Shown here piece by piece: positions 1-6,764 of a stretch of 33,970 nt of DNA. The notes beneath the pieces are model-generated. The model did no database searches. It saw nothing but the letters and a program-made list of their open reading frames with translations, and was not told the origin of the DNA. How positions within the stretch are numbered: the stretch's first letter is position 1; every line of letters starts with the position of its first letter. The stretch is from JBGPJM01 sp041485385 (lineage in GTDB: Bacteria; Planctomycetota; Phycisphaerae; Phycisphaerales; UBA1924): positions 1 through 33,970 of the forward strand of contig JBGPJM010000028.1 of assembly GCA_041485385.1 (NCBI GenBank), given 5' to 3'. The translations under genes and the position numbers were made by a program.

Positions 1-1
1 C

Positions 2-70
2 GCGGCCGTCCCGGCGCTCCGGGACGCGATCCGACCACCCCGCGCCACCCTCCTCACCCCGATCCCCTGA
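2..70 (+). CDS. Possible 3' end of a gene entering from the left edge
   Basis: An open frame enters from the window edge and ends at TGA 68-70, giving about 22 residues (ending ATLLTPIP). Nearly every third codon position is G or C, as in the real genes here, whereas the other open plus frame lacks this bias. A short inverted repeat (CTGACG 67-72 / CGTCAG 82-87) overlaps the stop, and a terminator-like hairpin follows at 223-242. Too little is visible to name a product, and it may be noise. Confidence 0.3.
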   Translation, partial: AAVPALRDAIRPPRATLLTPIP

Positions 71-319
71 CGCTCCGGCCCCGTCAGCGTCTCCGCTCCG
101 CCTTCCCGGTAGACGCCCATTTGGGCAACGGATCCGCGCCCGAACGGGGAAATAGCGGAGGGTGAAATCGCGTAAGTGCTTGTGGGACAAGGAGAAGAAA
201 ATTGTGAGGTTGGCGCTTTTGTGCGCGCCGGGCGCGCCTTTTCTGCGCGCGCAAGCGCGCTCCACCGTTCGGGGGGGGGCGTGCATGGCTTTGGACCTTC
301 GGAACGGCCGCTGGGAGGG
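71..319. other. Intergenic stretch at left edge
   Basis: No convincing gene. A minus-strand frame from an ATG at 120 stays open to the left edge (about 40 codons) but has no ribosome site and an unconvincing composition. The stretch 140-222 is less GC-rich than its surroundings. It is followed by two GC hairpins (223-237 and 245-260) and a run of nine G at 271-279. Confidence 0.5.
223..242 (+). terminator. Intrinsic terminator-like hairpin
   Basis: GCGCGC (223-228), loop CGG, GCGCGC (232-237), then C and TTTT (239-242). A GC-only stem followed by a T run fits a rho-independent terminator on the plus strand, and would serve a plus gene ending left of here. A second hairpin with arms GCGCGC around AA lies at 247-260. 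The stem is short and the T run is only four, so confidence is moderate. Confidence 0.45.
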
Positions 320-634
320 TCAGGCGTCGTCGAGGGATTGAAGCGGTGATCTGGCCGCGTGCCTGACGCGGACGACGCGGACTTCGCGTCGGAGGACCTC
401 GTAGACGACTCGGTAGGGTTTGACGATCATCTGCCTGAGATGAACGCCGTCGAGGGGCGATTCCGGAGCATCGGGGAATCGCTCCGGCAGCATCGCGAGG
501 CCCGCGATGCGATCGAGTACGGTGTCGACAAAGGCTCGAGCCCGTTCCGGTGAATCGAGCGCGATGTGTGCGCCGATCTGCTCGAGGTCGGCGAGGGCGC
601 CGGGGGAGAGGATGATGCTGTGGGGCCGACGCAT
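320..634 (-). CDS. ParE/RelE-type toxin
   Basis: The 104-residue product has the usual size and layout of the RelE/ParE toxin superfamily. An N-terminal strand (SIILSPGALADLEQIGAHIA) leads into two helices. A later segment with LRQMIVKPYRVVYEV and VRVVRVRHAARS matches the typical closing strands of this fold. Members either cleave ribosome-bound mRNA (RelE) or poison gyrase (ParE); the ParE-like helical N-terminus makes ParE somewhat more likely, but the target cannot be read from sequence. It lies 7 nt downstream of the antitoxin gene on the same strand, the standard antitoxin-first arrangement. No strong Shine-Dalgarno precedes the ATG, which is consistent with translational coupling. Confidence 0.85.
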   Translation of the reverse strand: MRRPHSIILSPGALADLEQIGAHIALDSPERARAFVDTVLDRIAGLAMLPERFPDAPESPLDGVHLRQMIVKPYRVVYEVLRREVRVVRVRHAARSPLQSLDDA

Positions 635-641
635 GGAGCCG

Positions 642-947
642 CTATGCGGACCTGCGCGATGGCCTTGTGCGGGGGAACCTGGCCCGGAGCGTCGCGGCGG
701 CTTGATCCAGCGGGATGCCCTTGCCGCTCTTCAACTGCTGGAGGCCTTGCCGGAGCGCGGCCAGCTCCTCGAGCCGCCACATCCGGTCGAGCATGGCCTG
801 ATAGGCCTTGGGATCCTGCAGAACAACCGCGGCCCTTCCGTTGACGGTCAGGACTTCGGGCTGTCCGGACCGCTTCAGCCTGCGAAGGTGGGCCTTGGCG
901 TTGCGCTGGAAATCGGAGAGGGGCCGGATGTTGGATGGATCGAGCAT
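642..947 (-). CDS. Phd/YefM-type antitoxin
   Basis: A 101-residue protein starting MLDPSNIRPLSDF. The segment IRPLSDFQRNAKAHLRRLKRSG followed by PEVLTVNGRAAVVLQDPKAY is the Phd/YefM N-terminal DNA-binding and dimerisation module; the Arg/Leu-rich C-terminus would wrap the toxin. I chose the ATG at 947 because the conserved domain begins right after it. An ATG at 959 and a GTG at 998 are possible, but the extra residues do not look like the family. Antitoxins of this type repress their own operon together with the toxin, and a paired palindrome suited to that lies just upstream (963-978). Confidence 0.85.
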   Translation of the reverse strand: MLDPSNIRPLSDFQRNAKAHLRRLKRSGQPEVLTVNGRAAVVLQDPKAYQAMLDRMWRLEELAALRQGLQQLKSGKGIPLDQAAATLRARFPRTRPSRRSA

Positions 948-962
948 GGCGTGTCTCATCGA

Positions 963-978
963 GCATGCGTATGCATGC
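963..978 (-). promoter_or_regulatory. Candidate toxin-antitoxin operator
   Basis: Two copies of the self-complementary hexamer GCATGC (963-968 and 973-978) are separated by GTAT, so they are centred 10 bp apart, one helical turn. The pair lies 16-31 nt upstream of the chosen antitoxin start. Phd/YefM antitoxins bind short palindromes at their own promoter, so autoregulation is plausible. A TACCAT hexamer (minus strand, 984-989) could be the -10 element. Confidence 0.45.
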
Positions 979-1038
979 GATAAGCATGGTAGCTTCACGA
1001 CGGAGCATCCGCCGGGCGATCGGAGCCGCGGGAGCGCC

Positions 1039-1461
1039 TTATCCGGGAGAGGGCGGGGGCGGGGTGCATGGCCCGGGTTGGCCCGGTGACGGGGCGCCGG
1101 AGTTCAGGCGGAAGACCTGCACGGATCGCATCAGGGCGAGAACCACCATGGGCACGTACAGGATGCCGAGGATGAACTTGTGGTCGATGAACTGGCCTAT
1201 CGCTCCCATCGCTGCGATCAGTGTCGCCAAGGGGAAGAACGACAGCCAAAGGATTCTTCGCAAACGTGGCGGCGCGGCTGCGGGACCGGCTTTGATTGTC
1301 CTGAACGTGAGCACGAGAAAGAGGGCCGCGAAGATCAGCATGATCGCGGGCCAGACGTATGTACCGTTCGCGAGATGATCCATCGCGGCCACGGCTATGC
1401 ACACGCAGCCTATCACCGCCGACAGGATCGCTTGCGGGAGATAGTTCCTGTGAATCTTCAC
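1039..1461 (-). CDS. Small four-helix membrane protein of unknown function
   Basis: I do not recognise this 140-residue protein. It has four hydrophobic segments, about residues 8-27, 35-53, 69-90 and 94-110, separated by short basic loops (FRTIKAG, PRLRR), and a Pro/Gly-rich tail. The start is GTG, as the frame has no earlier ATG. On the minus strand a TAGAGT hexamer lies 16 nt upstream of the GTG (1478-1483) and could be a -10 element giving a very short leader. It lies between the GlmU-like gene and the toxin-antitoxin pair on the same strand; nothing in it suggests a link to either. Confidence 0.7.
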   Translation of the reverse strand: MKIHRNYLPQAILSAVIGCVCIAVAAMDHLANGTYVWPAIMLIFAALFLVLTFRTIKAGPAAAPPRLRRILWLSFFPLATLIAAMGAIGQFIDHKFILGILYVPMVVLALMRSVQVFRLNSGAPSPGQPGPCTPPPPSPG

Positions 1462-1463
1462 GG

Positions 1464-1489
1464 CCGGGCTCGCGTGAACTCTAGCCCGG
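1464..1489. other. Short inverted repeat between genes
   Basis: CCGGGCT (1464-1470) and AGCCCGG (1483-1489) form a 7-bp stem around a 12-nt loop. It lies between the end of the GlmU-like gene and the start of the small membrane protein gene. No T run follows on either strand, so a terminator role is weakly supported. Confidence 0.3.
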
Positions 1490-1515
1490 GGCGAGGAAGG
1501 GTTGAATACGAAGAA

Positions 1516-1548
1516 GGCATCGAGGCATGGGGCATCAAGGCATCGAGG
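1516..1548. repeat. GGCAT short-period tandem repeat
   Basis: GGCAT recurs at 1516, 1524, 1531 and 1539, spaced 8, 7 and 8 nt, in units such as GGCATCGA and GGCATCAA. On the minus strand this reads as repeated GATGCC. The repeat overlaps the end of the GlmU-like gene and supplies its stop codon (TGA in CCTTGATGCC, 1535-1537). The 11-mer GCCTTGATGCC is shared with the repeat at 30489-30515. Confidence 0.75.
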
Positions 1549-2749
1549 CGGGGATGAGGGCGGCGAGGCGGTCGAGGTAGGCTTTGCTCGGCGTGACTTT
1601 GCGCCTGGCCATCATGGTTTTGGCGACCTGGGTGAACTTGTCGAGGCGGTAGCGGCGGGTGCCGGCGTCGGTGATCCAGGAGAAGGGGGGGATGGTGCCG
1701 GTCATGGGCGCGGTGGCGGCGTACATGGTGCCGGTGCCGGCGATGGCGCCGGTCATGATGCGGGTGGAGATGGCGGTCTTGACGTGGTCGCCGAGGATGC
1801 AGCCCAGGAACATTTCGCCGGTGCGTTCGCTGGGCCCGTCGGGGAGGGCGCGGCAGATGACCTGGTCGTAGGTGTTGAGGAGGTTGGAGTTGGTGGTGGC
1901 GGCGCCGAGGTTGACCCATTCGCCGATCCAGGAGTCGCCGAGGTGGCCGTCGTGGACCTTGTTGGAGAAACCCTGGAAGATGCAGCCGCCGACCTCGCCG
2001 CCGACCTTGCAGTGGGGGCCGATGGAGGTGAAGCCCTTGATGACGGCGCGATCGGAGATGGTGGCGCCCGGGCCGATGAAGGCCGGGCCGATGATCGTCG
2101 AGCCCGGGCGCACGACGGCACCCTCGCCGATGCAGATCGACCCGTGCTCGGTGTCGAGAACCACTCCGGGGAAGACGCGGGCGCCTTCGCGGATCTTCAG
2201 GCCGCCCTCGCCGAGCACCATGACGGCCCGCTGCGGAGGGTCCTGGTCCTTGGCGCACATCATCGCCAGGTCGATCTCGATGGCGGCGTCGCGGAAGGTG
2301 CGGAAGTGCCACGGGCGGGAGAGGAGCGCCGGCGCCGGCAGCTCCCTGGTCTTCGTCCCCGCCCCCCCGAGCGCCCCGCCGACGAGGAACTCCCGTGCGC
2401 GGTCCGCACCGACCTTCGCGGCGATGACGTCGCCGGTTCCGGCCTCCACGAGCGATCCGCCCTTGGAGAGCTCCTCGATCCGCTCGACGGGCGGCACGGC
2501 GCACCGCCCGTTGACCAGCAGGACCTCGGCGGTGCCCGTCGGCGGCACGTTGACGTCGAGCTCGACGGCCTCGCGGGTGATGGCGGCGAGGTGGTCGGGG
2601 ACGAAGAGGGAGAACTCATCGAGGCCGAAGATGTTTGCGAGGCGGGCCACCGTCGTCAACGCGCCGGTGCGCAGGGCGAACGCCGCACGCAGATCGGTCA
2701 TTGGAGAGAGCTTCCCCTTCCCGTCGTCGAAGATGATGGCGTGCGGCAT
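1535..2749 (-). CDS. GlmU-like fused nucleotidyltransferase / left-handed beta-helix acyltransferase
   Basis: 404 residues. The N-terminus (AIIFDDGKGKLSPMTDLRAA, then FALRTGA) matches the alternative GlmU-type family of Bacteroidetes and planctomycetes, in which a sugar-1-phosphate nucleotidyltransferase-like half is fused to a left-handed beta-helix. Residues about 190-330 show the hexapeptide pattern (IGEGAVVRPGSTIIGPAFIG) and the family signature GFSNKVHDGHLGDSWIGEW followed by NLGAATTNSNL. The expected role is UDP-N-acetylglucosamine synthesis for peptidoglycan, in the cytoplasm. The N-terminal half departs from classical GlmU, so exact substrates are uncertain. It follows mreD by 21 nt on the same strand but has its own TACACT box 7 nt before the ATG. 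Its last codons lie in a tandem repeat. Confidence 0.85.
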   Translation of the reverse strand: MPHAIIFDDGKGKLSPMTDLRAAFALRTGALTTVARLANIFGLDEFSLFVPDHLAAITREAVELDVNVPPTGTAEVLLVNGRCAVPPVERIEELSKGGSLVEAGTGDVIAAKVGADRAREFLVGGALGGAGTKTRELPAPALLSRPWHFRTFRDAAIEIDLAMMCAKDQDPPQRAVMVLGEGGLKIREGARVFPGVVLDTEHGSICIGEGAVVRPGSTIIGPAFIGPGATISDRAVIKGFTSIGPHCKVGGEVGGCIFQGFSNKVHDGHLGDSWIGEWVNLGAATTNSNLLNTYDQVICRALPDGPSERTGEMFLGCILGDHVKTAISTRIMTGAIAGTGTMYAATAPMTGTIPPFSWITDAGTRRYRLDKFTQVAKTMMARRKVTPSKAYLDRLAALIPASMP

Positions 2750-2756
2750 GGGGGCC

Positions 2757-2762
2757 AGTGTA
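2757..2762 (-). promoter_or_regulatory. Leaderless -10 box of the GlmU-like gene
   Basis: TACACT on the minus strand ends 7 nt before the ATG at 2749, in the 21-nt gap after mreD. No Shine-Dalgarno sequence is present. If used, the transcript would start at or next to the start codon. This is one of nine such sites in the window. Confidence 0.55.
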
Positions 2763-2770
2763 GCGGGAGG

Positions 2771-3355
2771 TCAACGGGTCGAGGACGGGCGGCGCTCGCC
2801 GCGGCGCACGGAGCGCCGGCTGTGCGAATCCTGGAAACCGAAGAGGGAGGCCATGGGCAGGAGCACGATTCCCAGCATCCCCGCAGTGGCCAGCGTGTAG
2901 AGCGACGAGAGGGCGCGCTTGAGGAGCTCGGCCCCGGCGCTCCATCCGGCCCCGGAGTCGGTGTACACCGAGCGCACGGTGAAGAACCCCACGACCACCA
3001 GCTCGGCGATGAGCGACGCGAGGACCGCCAGGAACATCATCGTCAGCGGACTGCGGCGGAACATCACGCCGCGCAGGGTCAACGTCAGGAAGGCCCCGAT
3101 GAGGTACCCGAGGGCGTAGGGCCCGAGCACCGGCACCGCGCCGTCGCCGCGCGGCGACAGCAGGTCGAACACGGCGCCCAGGACGAGCGCCACCCACAGC
3201 GTCGGGAGCATGGGCGCGGACATCGCGATGAAGACGATGAACGGGACGATGAACGAGGGGGCGATGCGCGTAGGGCCGATCGCCAGGTGGGGCTTCACGG
3301 CCAGCTCCATGCCCAGGAGCACGTACGCGAAGAAGGCGACGACGGGCCACCTCAT
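2771..3355 (-). CDS. mreD: Rod shape-determining protein MreD
   Basis: A 194-residue polytopic membrane protein with about six hydrophobic segments (roughly residues 5-20, 28-50, 53-66, 76-97, 103-125 and 143-166). The central motif FDLLSPRGDGAVPVLGPYAL is the MreD signature region (family pattern D then G, then F/Y-L-G). MreD works with MreB, MreC, RodA and PBP2 in lateral peptidoglycan synthesis. The ATG overlaps the mreC stop (ATGA), which fixes the start; AGGAGGG lies upstream inside the end of mreC. The tail after residue 170 is Arg/Ser-rich and probably cytoplasmic. Weak sequence conservation is normal for MreD; context makes the call firm. Confidence 0.88.
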   Translation of the reverse strand: MRWPVVAFFAYVLLGMELAVKPHLAIGPTRIAPSFIVPFIVFIAMSAPMLPTLWVALVLGAVFDLLSPRGDGAVPVLGPYALGYLIGAFLTLTLRGVMFRRSPLTMMFLAVLASLIAELVVVGFFTVRSVYTDSGAGWSAGAELLKRALSSLYTLATAGMLGIVLLPMASLFGFQDSHSRRSVRRGERRPSSTR

Positions 3356-4245
3356 GGCGGGGTCTTCCCTCCTGGCGTGGCGGCCGGCTGCGGGGCGGGG
3401 ATGCGCAGGACGACCTCCGGAACGCGGTCGAGGGGGACGACGGGGCGCACGGTGACGATCTGGCGCTGGTTCGTGGCGAGGTCGACGCGATCGATGAGGC
3501 CCAGCACCAGCATCTGCGAGCTGGCGGGCCAGCGTCCGTCGGCGAGACGAACGAGGAGTCCCGGTCTGATCGCGGCGATTACCTGTGGCTGGTCGGCCGG
3601 GTAGATCACCGGCCCCTGCAGGGCGCCGGCCCCGGAGGGCGTGAGGGAGCACGCCGGGCCCGACTCCTTGTCGCCGAGCATGATCAGCCCCTCGATCCGT
3701 CCGGAGGCGCGCTCGGTGATGGGGAGGATGAAGCAGAAGCGCGACTCGACCCTGGCCACCCGGCCCACGAGGTTCACGCCCTTTACCACCGCCACCGATC
3801 CGACCTCAACGCCCTCGTTGCTCCCGGCTTTGGCCTTGATGATCCCGGCTGACAGGTCCGCCCCGCCGCCGATGATCCGCGCGAAGAGCTGGCGCGGCAC
3901 ATCGGGGTTGAGGGAGAGACCGAGCTGGTACTCGGCGACCTGGGCACGGAGCTTCTCGTTCTCGCTCTGCTGGTTGAGCAGCTCAAACTCCAGTTGCTGC
4001 ACCCGCGCGACCAGGGCGTTGTTCTGGGTGGAGTCGGCGCCGTCGTTCTCCCGGCGGTCGACGAATCGATTGACCACCAGACCCAGCGTCCGCTCGATGG
4101 GCGCCGTGCAGAGAGTGACCGGGCCGTCGGCGATCCAGGTGACCCACCCGAGGTACCGCACGGGCATCAGGGCGAGCACGAACAGGGCGATCGTGGAGAT
4201 CGTCAGCAGCGACCGGGGATTGAGCCAGTGCGACGAGCGGGGCAT
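3352..4245 (-). CDS. mreC: Rod shape-determining protein MreC
   Basis: 297 residues from ATG 4245. It has one membrane helix (about residues 13-30), a coiled coil (about 74-108, VARVQQLEFELLNQQSENEK) and a periplasmic double beta-barrel region. Typical MreC motifs include ARIIG (122-126), VKGVNLVGRVARVES and the conserved short stretch near the end (TVRPVVPLDRVPEVVL). MreC scaffolds the elongasome, contacting PBP2, MreD and MreB. A TTG at 4272 would add nine residues, but that part lies in the repeat tract, so I prefer the ATG. Neither start has a clear Shine-Dalgarno. The Pro-rich C-terminus is common in the family. Confidence 0.9.
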   Translation of the reverse strand: MPRSSHWLNPRSLLTISTIALFVLALMPVRYLGWVTWIADGPVTLCTAPIERTLGLVVNRFVDRRENDGADSTQNNALVARVQQLEFELLNQQSENEKLRAQVAEYQLGLSLNPDVPRQLFARIIGGGADLSAGIIKAKAGSNEGVEVGSVAVVKGVNLVGRVARVESRFCFILPITERASGRIEGLIMLGDKESGPACSLTPSGAGALQGPVIYPADQPQVIAAIRPGLLVRLADGRWPASSQMLVLGLIDRVDLATNQRQIVTVRPVVPLDRVPEVVLRIPAPQPAATPGGKTPP

Positions 4246-4256
4246 GGGGTGGGGGG

Positions 4257-4335
4257 AAGTACTGAGTGCCAAGTGCTGAGTGGGGAACGAACTCGGTCGT
4301 GCTCCTTAGCACCTAGCACTTCGCACTCAGCACTT
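4257..4335. repeat. Inverted heptad-repeat element between mreB and mreC
   Basis: Two tracts of 7-bp units face each other. The left tract (4257-4284) reads AAGTACT, GAGTGCC, AAGTGCT, GAGTGGG; the right tract (4307-4334) reads TAGCACC, TAGCACT, TCGCACT, CAGCACT. AAGTGCTGAGTG (4271-4282) and CACTCAGCACTT (4324-4335) are a perfect 12-bp inverted repeat with a 41-nt spacer, and the mreB-mreC transcript has a nested GTGCT/AGCAC hairpin (4301-4314) inside the loop. The element starts 3 nt after the mreB stop. Confidence 0.85.
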
Positions 4336-4338
4336 CTT

Positions 4339-5391
4339 CTAGAGGTCCATGTCGTTCTCGAGCGTGCCCTTCCATTCCTCGATGTGCTCGAGGTAGATGG
4401 CGGTGCCGCGGGCCACGCACGTGAGGGGGTCGTCGGCGATGGTGATATCGAGGCCGGTAGCGTTCTGGAGGACGATGGCGATGCCGCGGAGGAGGGCGCC
4501 GCCGCCGGCGAGGGTGATGCCGTTCTCGACCAGGTCGGCGGCGAGCTCGGGCTCGGCGCGCTCGAGGGTGCGGGTGACGGCCTCGACGATGGCGTTGACC
4601 GGTTCCTGGAGCGCTTCGCGGATCTCCTCGCTGGTGATGACGGTTTTGCGGGGGAGGCCGGAGATCATGTCGCGGCCGCGGACCTCCATGGAGGTCTCCT
4701 CGCCGACGGGGGCGGCGGAGCCGATGTCGATCTTGATGCGCTCGGCGGTCTGCTCGCCGATCATGAGGTTGTAGGTCTTCTTCATGTGGTTGATGACGGC
4801 CTCGTCCATGTCGTCGCCGGCGACGCGGACGGATTCGCAGACGGCGATATCGGCCAGGGAGAGGATGGCGACCTCGGTGGTGCCGCCGCCGATGTCGACG
4901 ATGGCGGAGGCGGTGGGCTCGGCGAAGGGGAGGCCGGCGCCGATGGCGGCGGCGATGGGCTCCTCGATGAGGTAGGTGCGGCGAGCGCCGGCGCGCTCGG
5001 CGGAGTCGAAGACGGCGCGCTTCTCGACGGCGGTGATGCCGGAGGGGATGGAGATGACGACGCGGGGGCCGAAGAGGCGGTTGCGCCCGTTCACCTTGCG
5101 GATGAAGTAGGAGAGCATGGCCTCGGTGATCTCGAAGTCGGAGATGACGCCGTCCTTGAGGGGGCGGATGGCGGTGATGGTGCCGGGGGTCTTGCCGAGC
5201 ATCTCCTTGGCCATCCAGCCGACGGCCTCGCCGTTCTTGAGGACCTTGTTGGTGCCCTTCCACACGGCCACAACCGAGGGCTCGTTGAGGACGATCCCCT
5301 CGCCGCGGACGGCGACCAGGGTGTTGCACGTACCCAGGTCGATGCCCATGTCAACGCTTAGCAATCCAAGGAGACGATCAAGAAGAGCCAA
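4339..5391 (-). CDS. mreB: Cell-shape actin homologue MreB
   Basis: 350 residues, the usual MreB length. Actin-fold motifs are in order: phosphate-1 DLGTCNTLV (18-26), IRPLKDGVI (75-83), connect-1 IEEPIAAAIGAGL (142-154), phosphate-2 VDIGGGTTEVA (165-175) and the adenosine motif ITLAGGGALLRGI. Phosphate-1 has Cys22 where Ala is common. MreB polymerises with ATP on the inner membrane face and guides peptidoglycan elongation with MreC and MreD downstream. The start is TTG: it keeps the conserved amphipathic N-terminus (LLDRLLGLLSVD) that an ATG at 5349 would remove. It is probably the first gene of the operon, with a leader of about 100 nt. Confidence 0.96.
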   Translation of the reverse strand: MALLDRLLGLLSVDMGIDLGTCNTLVAVRGEGIVLNEPSVVAVWKGTNKVLKNGEAVGWMAKEMLGKTPGTITAIRPLKDGVISDFEITEAMLSYFIRKVNGRNRLFGPRVVISIPSGITAVEKRAVFDSAERAGARRTYLIEEPIAAAIGAGLPFAEPTASAIVDIGGGTTEVAILSLADIAVCESVRVAGDDMDEAVINHMKKTYNLMIGEQTAERIKIDIGSAAPVGEETSMEVRGRDMISGLPRKTVITSEEIREALQEPVNAIVEAVTRTLERAEPELAADLVENGITLAGGGALLRGIAIVLQNATGLDITIADDPLTCVARGTAIYLEHIEEWKGTLENDMDL

Positions 5392-5511
5392 GGTGGTCCG
5401 CTTTCAGGGAGGTGTCGCCGGGCCCGGGCCGCTCCCCCGCCCCCGCGCTTCGGTCCGTCGAATGCGTCTGAAGGGCGAGCATTCGGCCCTTTTTGTCTTA
5501 AGGCTTGAGAG

Positions 5512-5539
5512 ATTATCGGGTCTGGGACGGGGCCGCCAA
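5512..5539 (-). promoter_or_regulatory. Candidate mreB promoter
   Basis: On the minus strand TTGGCG (5534-5539), a 16-nt spacer and GATAAT (5512-5517) resemble a housekeeping -35/-10 pair. It is the best match in the gap between mreB and the upstream terminator and would give a leader of roughly 110 nt. The -35 match is weak. Confidence 0.35.
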
Positions 5540-5671
5540 ATTCACAAAGGCAGCATAGGTAGGGGGGGAGTCGCTCGGGGGCACTTTCCGTGGGGTTTGA
5601 AGAATACAGAGAGGGGCGGTTGGCGGATCAAGCCAGGGGCGGGAGGCCCTGGAGGTTCGGAAAATGGGAAG

Positions 5672-5708
5672 GAAAACCGCCGCGGTCCTGAGGAAGGACC
5701 GCGGCGGT
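5672..5708 (-). terminator. Intrinsic terminator of the coiled-coil protein gene
   Basis: ACCGCCGCGGTCC (5676-5688) and GGACCGCGGCGGT (5696-5708) form a perfect 13-bp stem with a 7-nt loop. Read on the minus strand, the stem is followed by TTTTCC (5670-5675) and a second TTTT slightly further on. It lies 76 nt past the stop of the gene ending at 5784 and separates it from mreB. Confidence 0.88.
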
Positions 5709-5783
5709 GCGAAGGTGCCGACCGTTTGTGCGGTCAGCGGGAACGTTGAGCCCCAGCGGGAGGGCGGGGGCGGCGGGGGGCGA

Positions 5784-6764
5784 TCAGCGCCCGTTGCGAG
5801 AGGCCAGTGTGCCGTCGTCCTTCTCGGTGGCCTGCTTCTTCTTGCCGTCCTCGGGGCGGATCTCGATGATCGTCGGCTTGGGCTGGACCCTGACCGGGGT
5901 TGTGCGGGCCTGGTTGACCCTGCGGGCGCTCAGCTCGCGGTCGAGGTCGGCCTTGGCGGCGTCCTCGTAGTTGGTCCGCTGCTGCTCGACGCTGAGGCCG
6001 GCGAGTTTGGCCTCCTGCTTGGCCTTGATGTCGGCCAGGCGGGCGGTGATCTGGTCGAGGCTGGCGGCGCGGTAGCGGCTCTGCTCGTCGATGGAGCGCT
6101 GGCGTTTCTGCATGATCTCGATCATGCGGTCGTTGCGGGCGACGGCGTCGACCTGGCGGTCGAGCTCCCAGAGCTGGGCCTGGAACTGCTGGCGCTCGGT
6201 CTCGAGCTTGTTCAGCAGGGACGTCAGCCGCTCCTGCTGCTGGGCGAGGTAGCCCAGGTCGCGCTCGATATCCCCCGCGCGGGACGAGTAGGCGTTGCGC
6301 GTGTTGGTGATCTCGGAGACCTTGCCGTAGGCCTGGTCGACCTCGAGGCGGTCGGCGTGGAAGACGATCAGGATCTTGTGGGGCGTCTCGAGGGCGACCT
6401 GCTGGATGGAGGTGTCCTCGGCCTGGGCCAGGGCGCTGTTGAGCTTGTCCAGGTCACCGTCGGCCAGGGCGACGACGCGCTCGTTGACGGCCTGCTCACG
6501 CTTGAGCTGGGCCATCTGCTCCTGGAGCTCGGCCAGGTCGCCGCGCACATCGGCGATGCGCTTGGGGTACTGCGCCTCCAGGTCGCGGAGCTGGACGCGG
6601 AGGGCGACGGGGTCGGTGATGTTGCTGTCGATGCGGGCGTTGATGTGCTTGCCGGCCTGCATGAACAGCGCGTGGCCGCGGGGTGTGTGGGCGAACACCA
6701 TCCCGGCCCCGACGACCAGGGCGCCGATGACGCCGACGCGAACGATTGTTTTCGTGAATCCCAT
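5784..6764 (-). CDS. Membrane-anchored coiled-coil protein, function unknown
   Basis: 326 residues. An N-terminal hydrophobic segment (about residues 9-26, VGVIGALVVGAGMVF) is followed by almost continuous predicted coiled coil (about 55-265), rich in Glu, Gln, Arg and Ala. The C-terminus (about 270-326) is charged and probably disordered. The segment HINARIDSNITDPVALRVQL loosely recalls the start of PspA/IM30-type envelope stress proteins, but I would not assign it there. A single anchor with a long coil suggests an envelope scaffold; topology is unclear because the anchor could also be an uncleaved signal. GGGAGGA lies 7 nt before the ATG, one of the best ribosome sites in the window. It is monocistronic, ended by the hairpin at 5676-5708. 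Confidence 0.8.
   Translation of the reverse strand: MGFTKTIVRVGVIGALVVGAGMVFAHTPRGHALFMQAGKHINARIDSNITDPVALRVQLRDLEAQYPKRIADVRGDLAELQEQMAQLKREQAVNERVVALADGDLDKLNSALAQAEDTSIQQVALETPHKILIVFHADRLEVDQAYGKVSEITNTRNAYSSRAGDIERDLGYLAQQQERLTSLLNKLETERQQFQAQLWELDRQVDAVARNDRMIEIMQKRQRSIDEQSRYRAASLDQITARLADIKAKQEAKLAGLSVEQQRTNYEDAAKADLDRELSARRVNQARTTPVRVQPKPTIIEIRPEDGKKKQATEKDDGTLASRNGR

Larger units (their letters stand above)
5392..5783. other. Intergenic region upstream of mreB
   Basis: 392 nt with no credible gene. It holds the mreB leader and promoter region on the minus strand and, at its right end, the terminator of the coiled-coil protein gene. A small hairpin (AGGGC/GCCCT, 5471-5489) followed by TTTTT reads as a weak plus-strand terminator, but no plus gene precedes it. 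Confidence 0.6.

Noticed and set aside
1502..3604. 700-codon plus-strand open frame
   Set aside because: Lies antisense to the GlmU-like, mreD and mreC genes; its Gly/Asp/Val/His-rich product is what GC-rich coding sequence gives in an opposing frame.
4243..4272. TTG at 4272 as the mreC start
   Set aside because: The nine extra codons lie in the heptad repeat tract and add nothing resembling the family; the ATG at 4245 directly precedes the basic stretch before the membrane helix.
5471..5499. Hairpin with T run as a plus-strand terminator
   Set aside because: The stem is only 5 bp and there is no plus-strand gene upstream to end.
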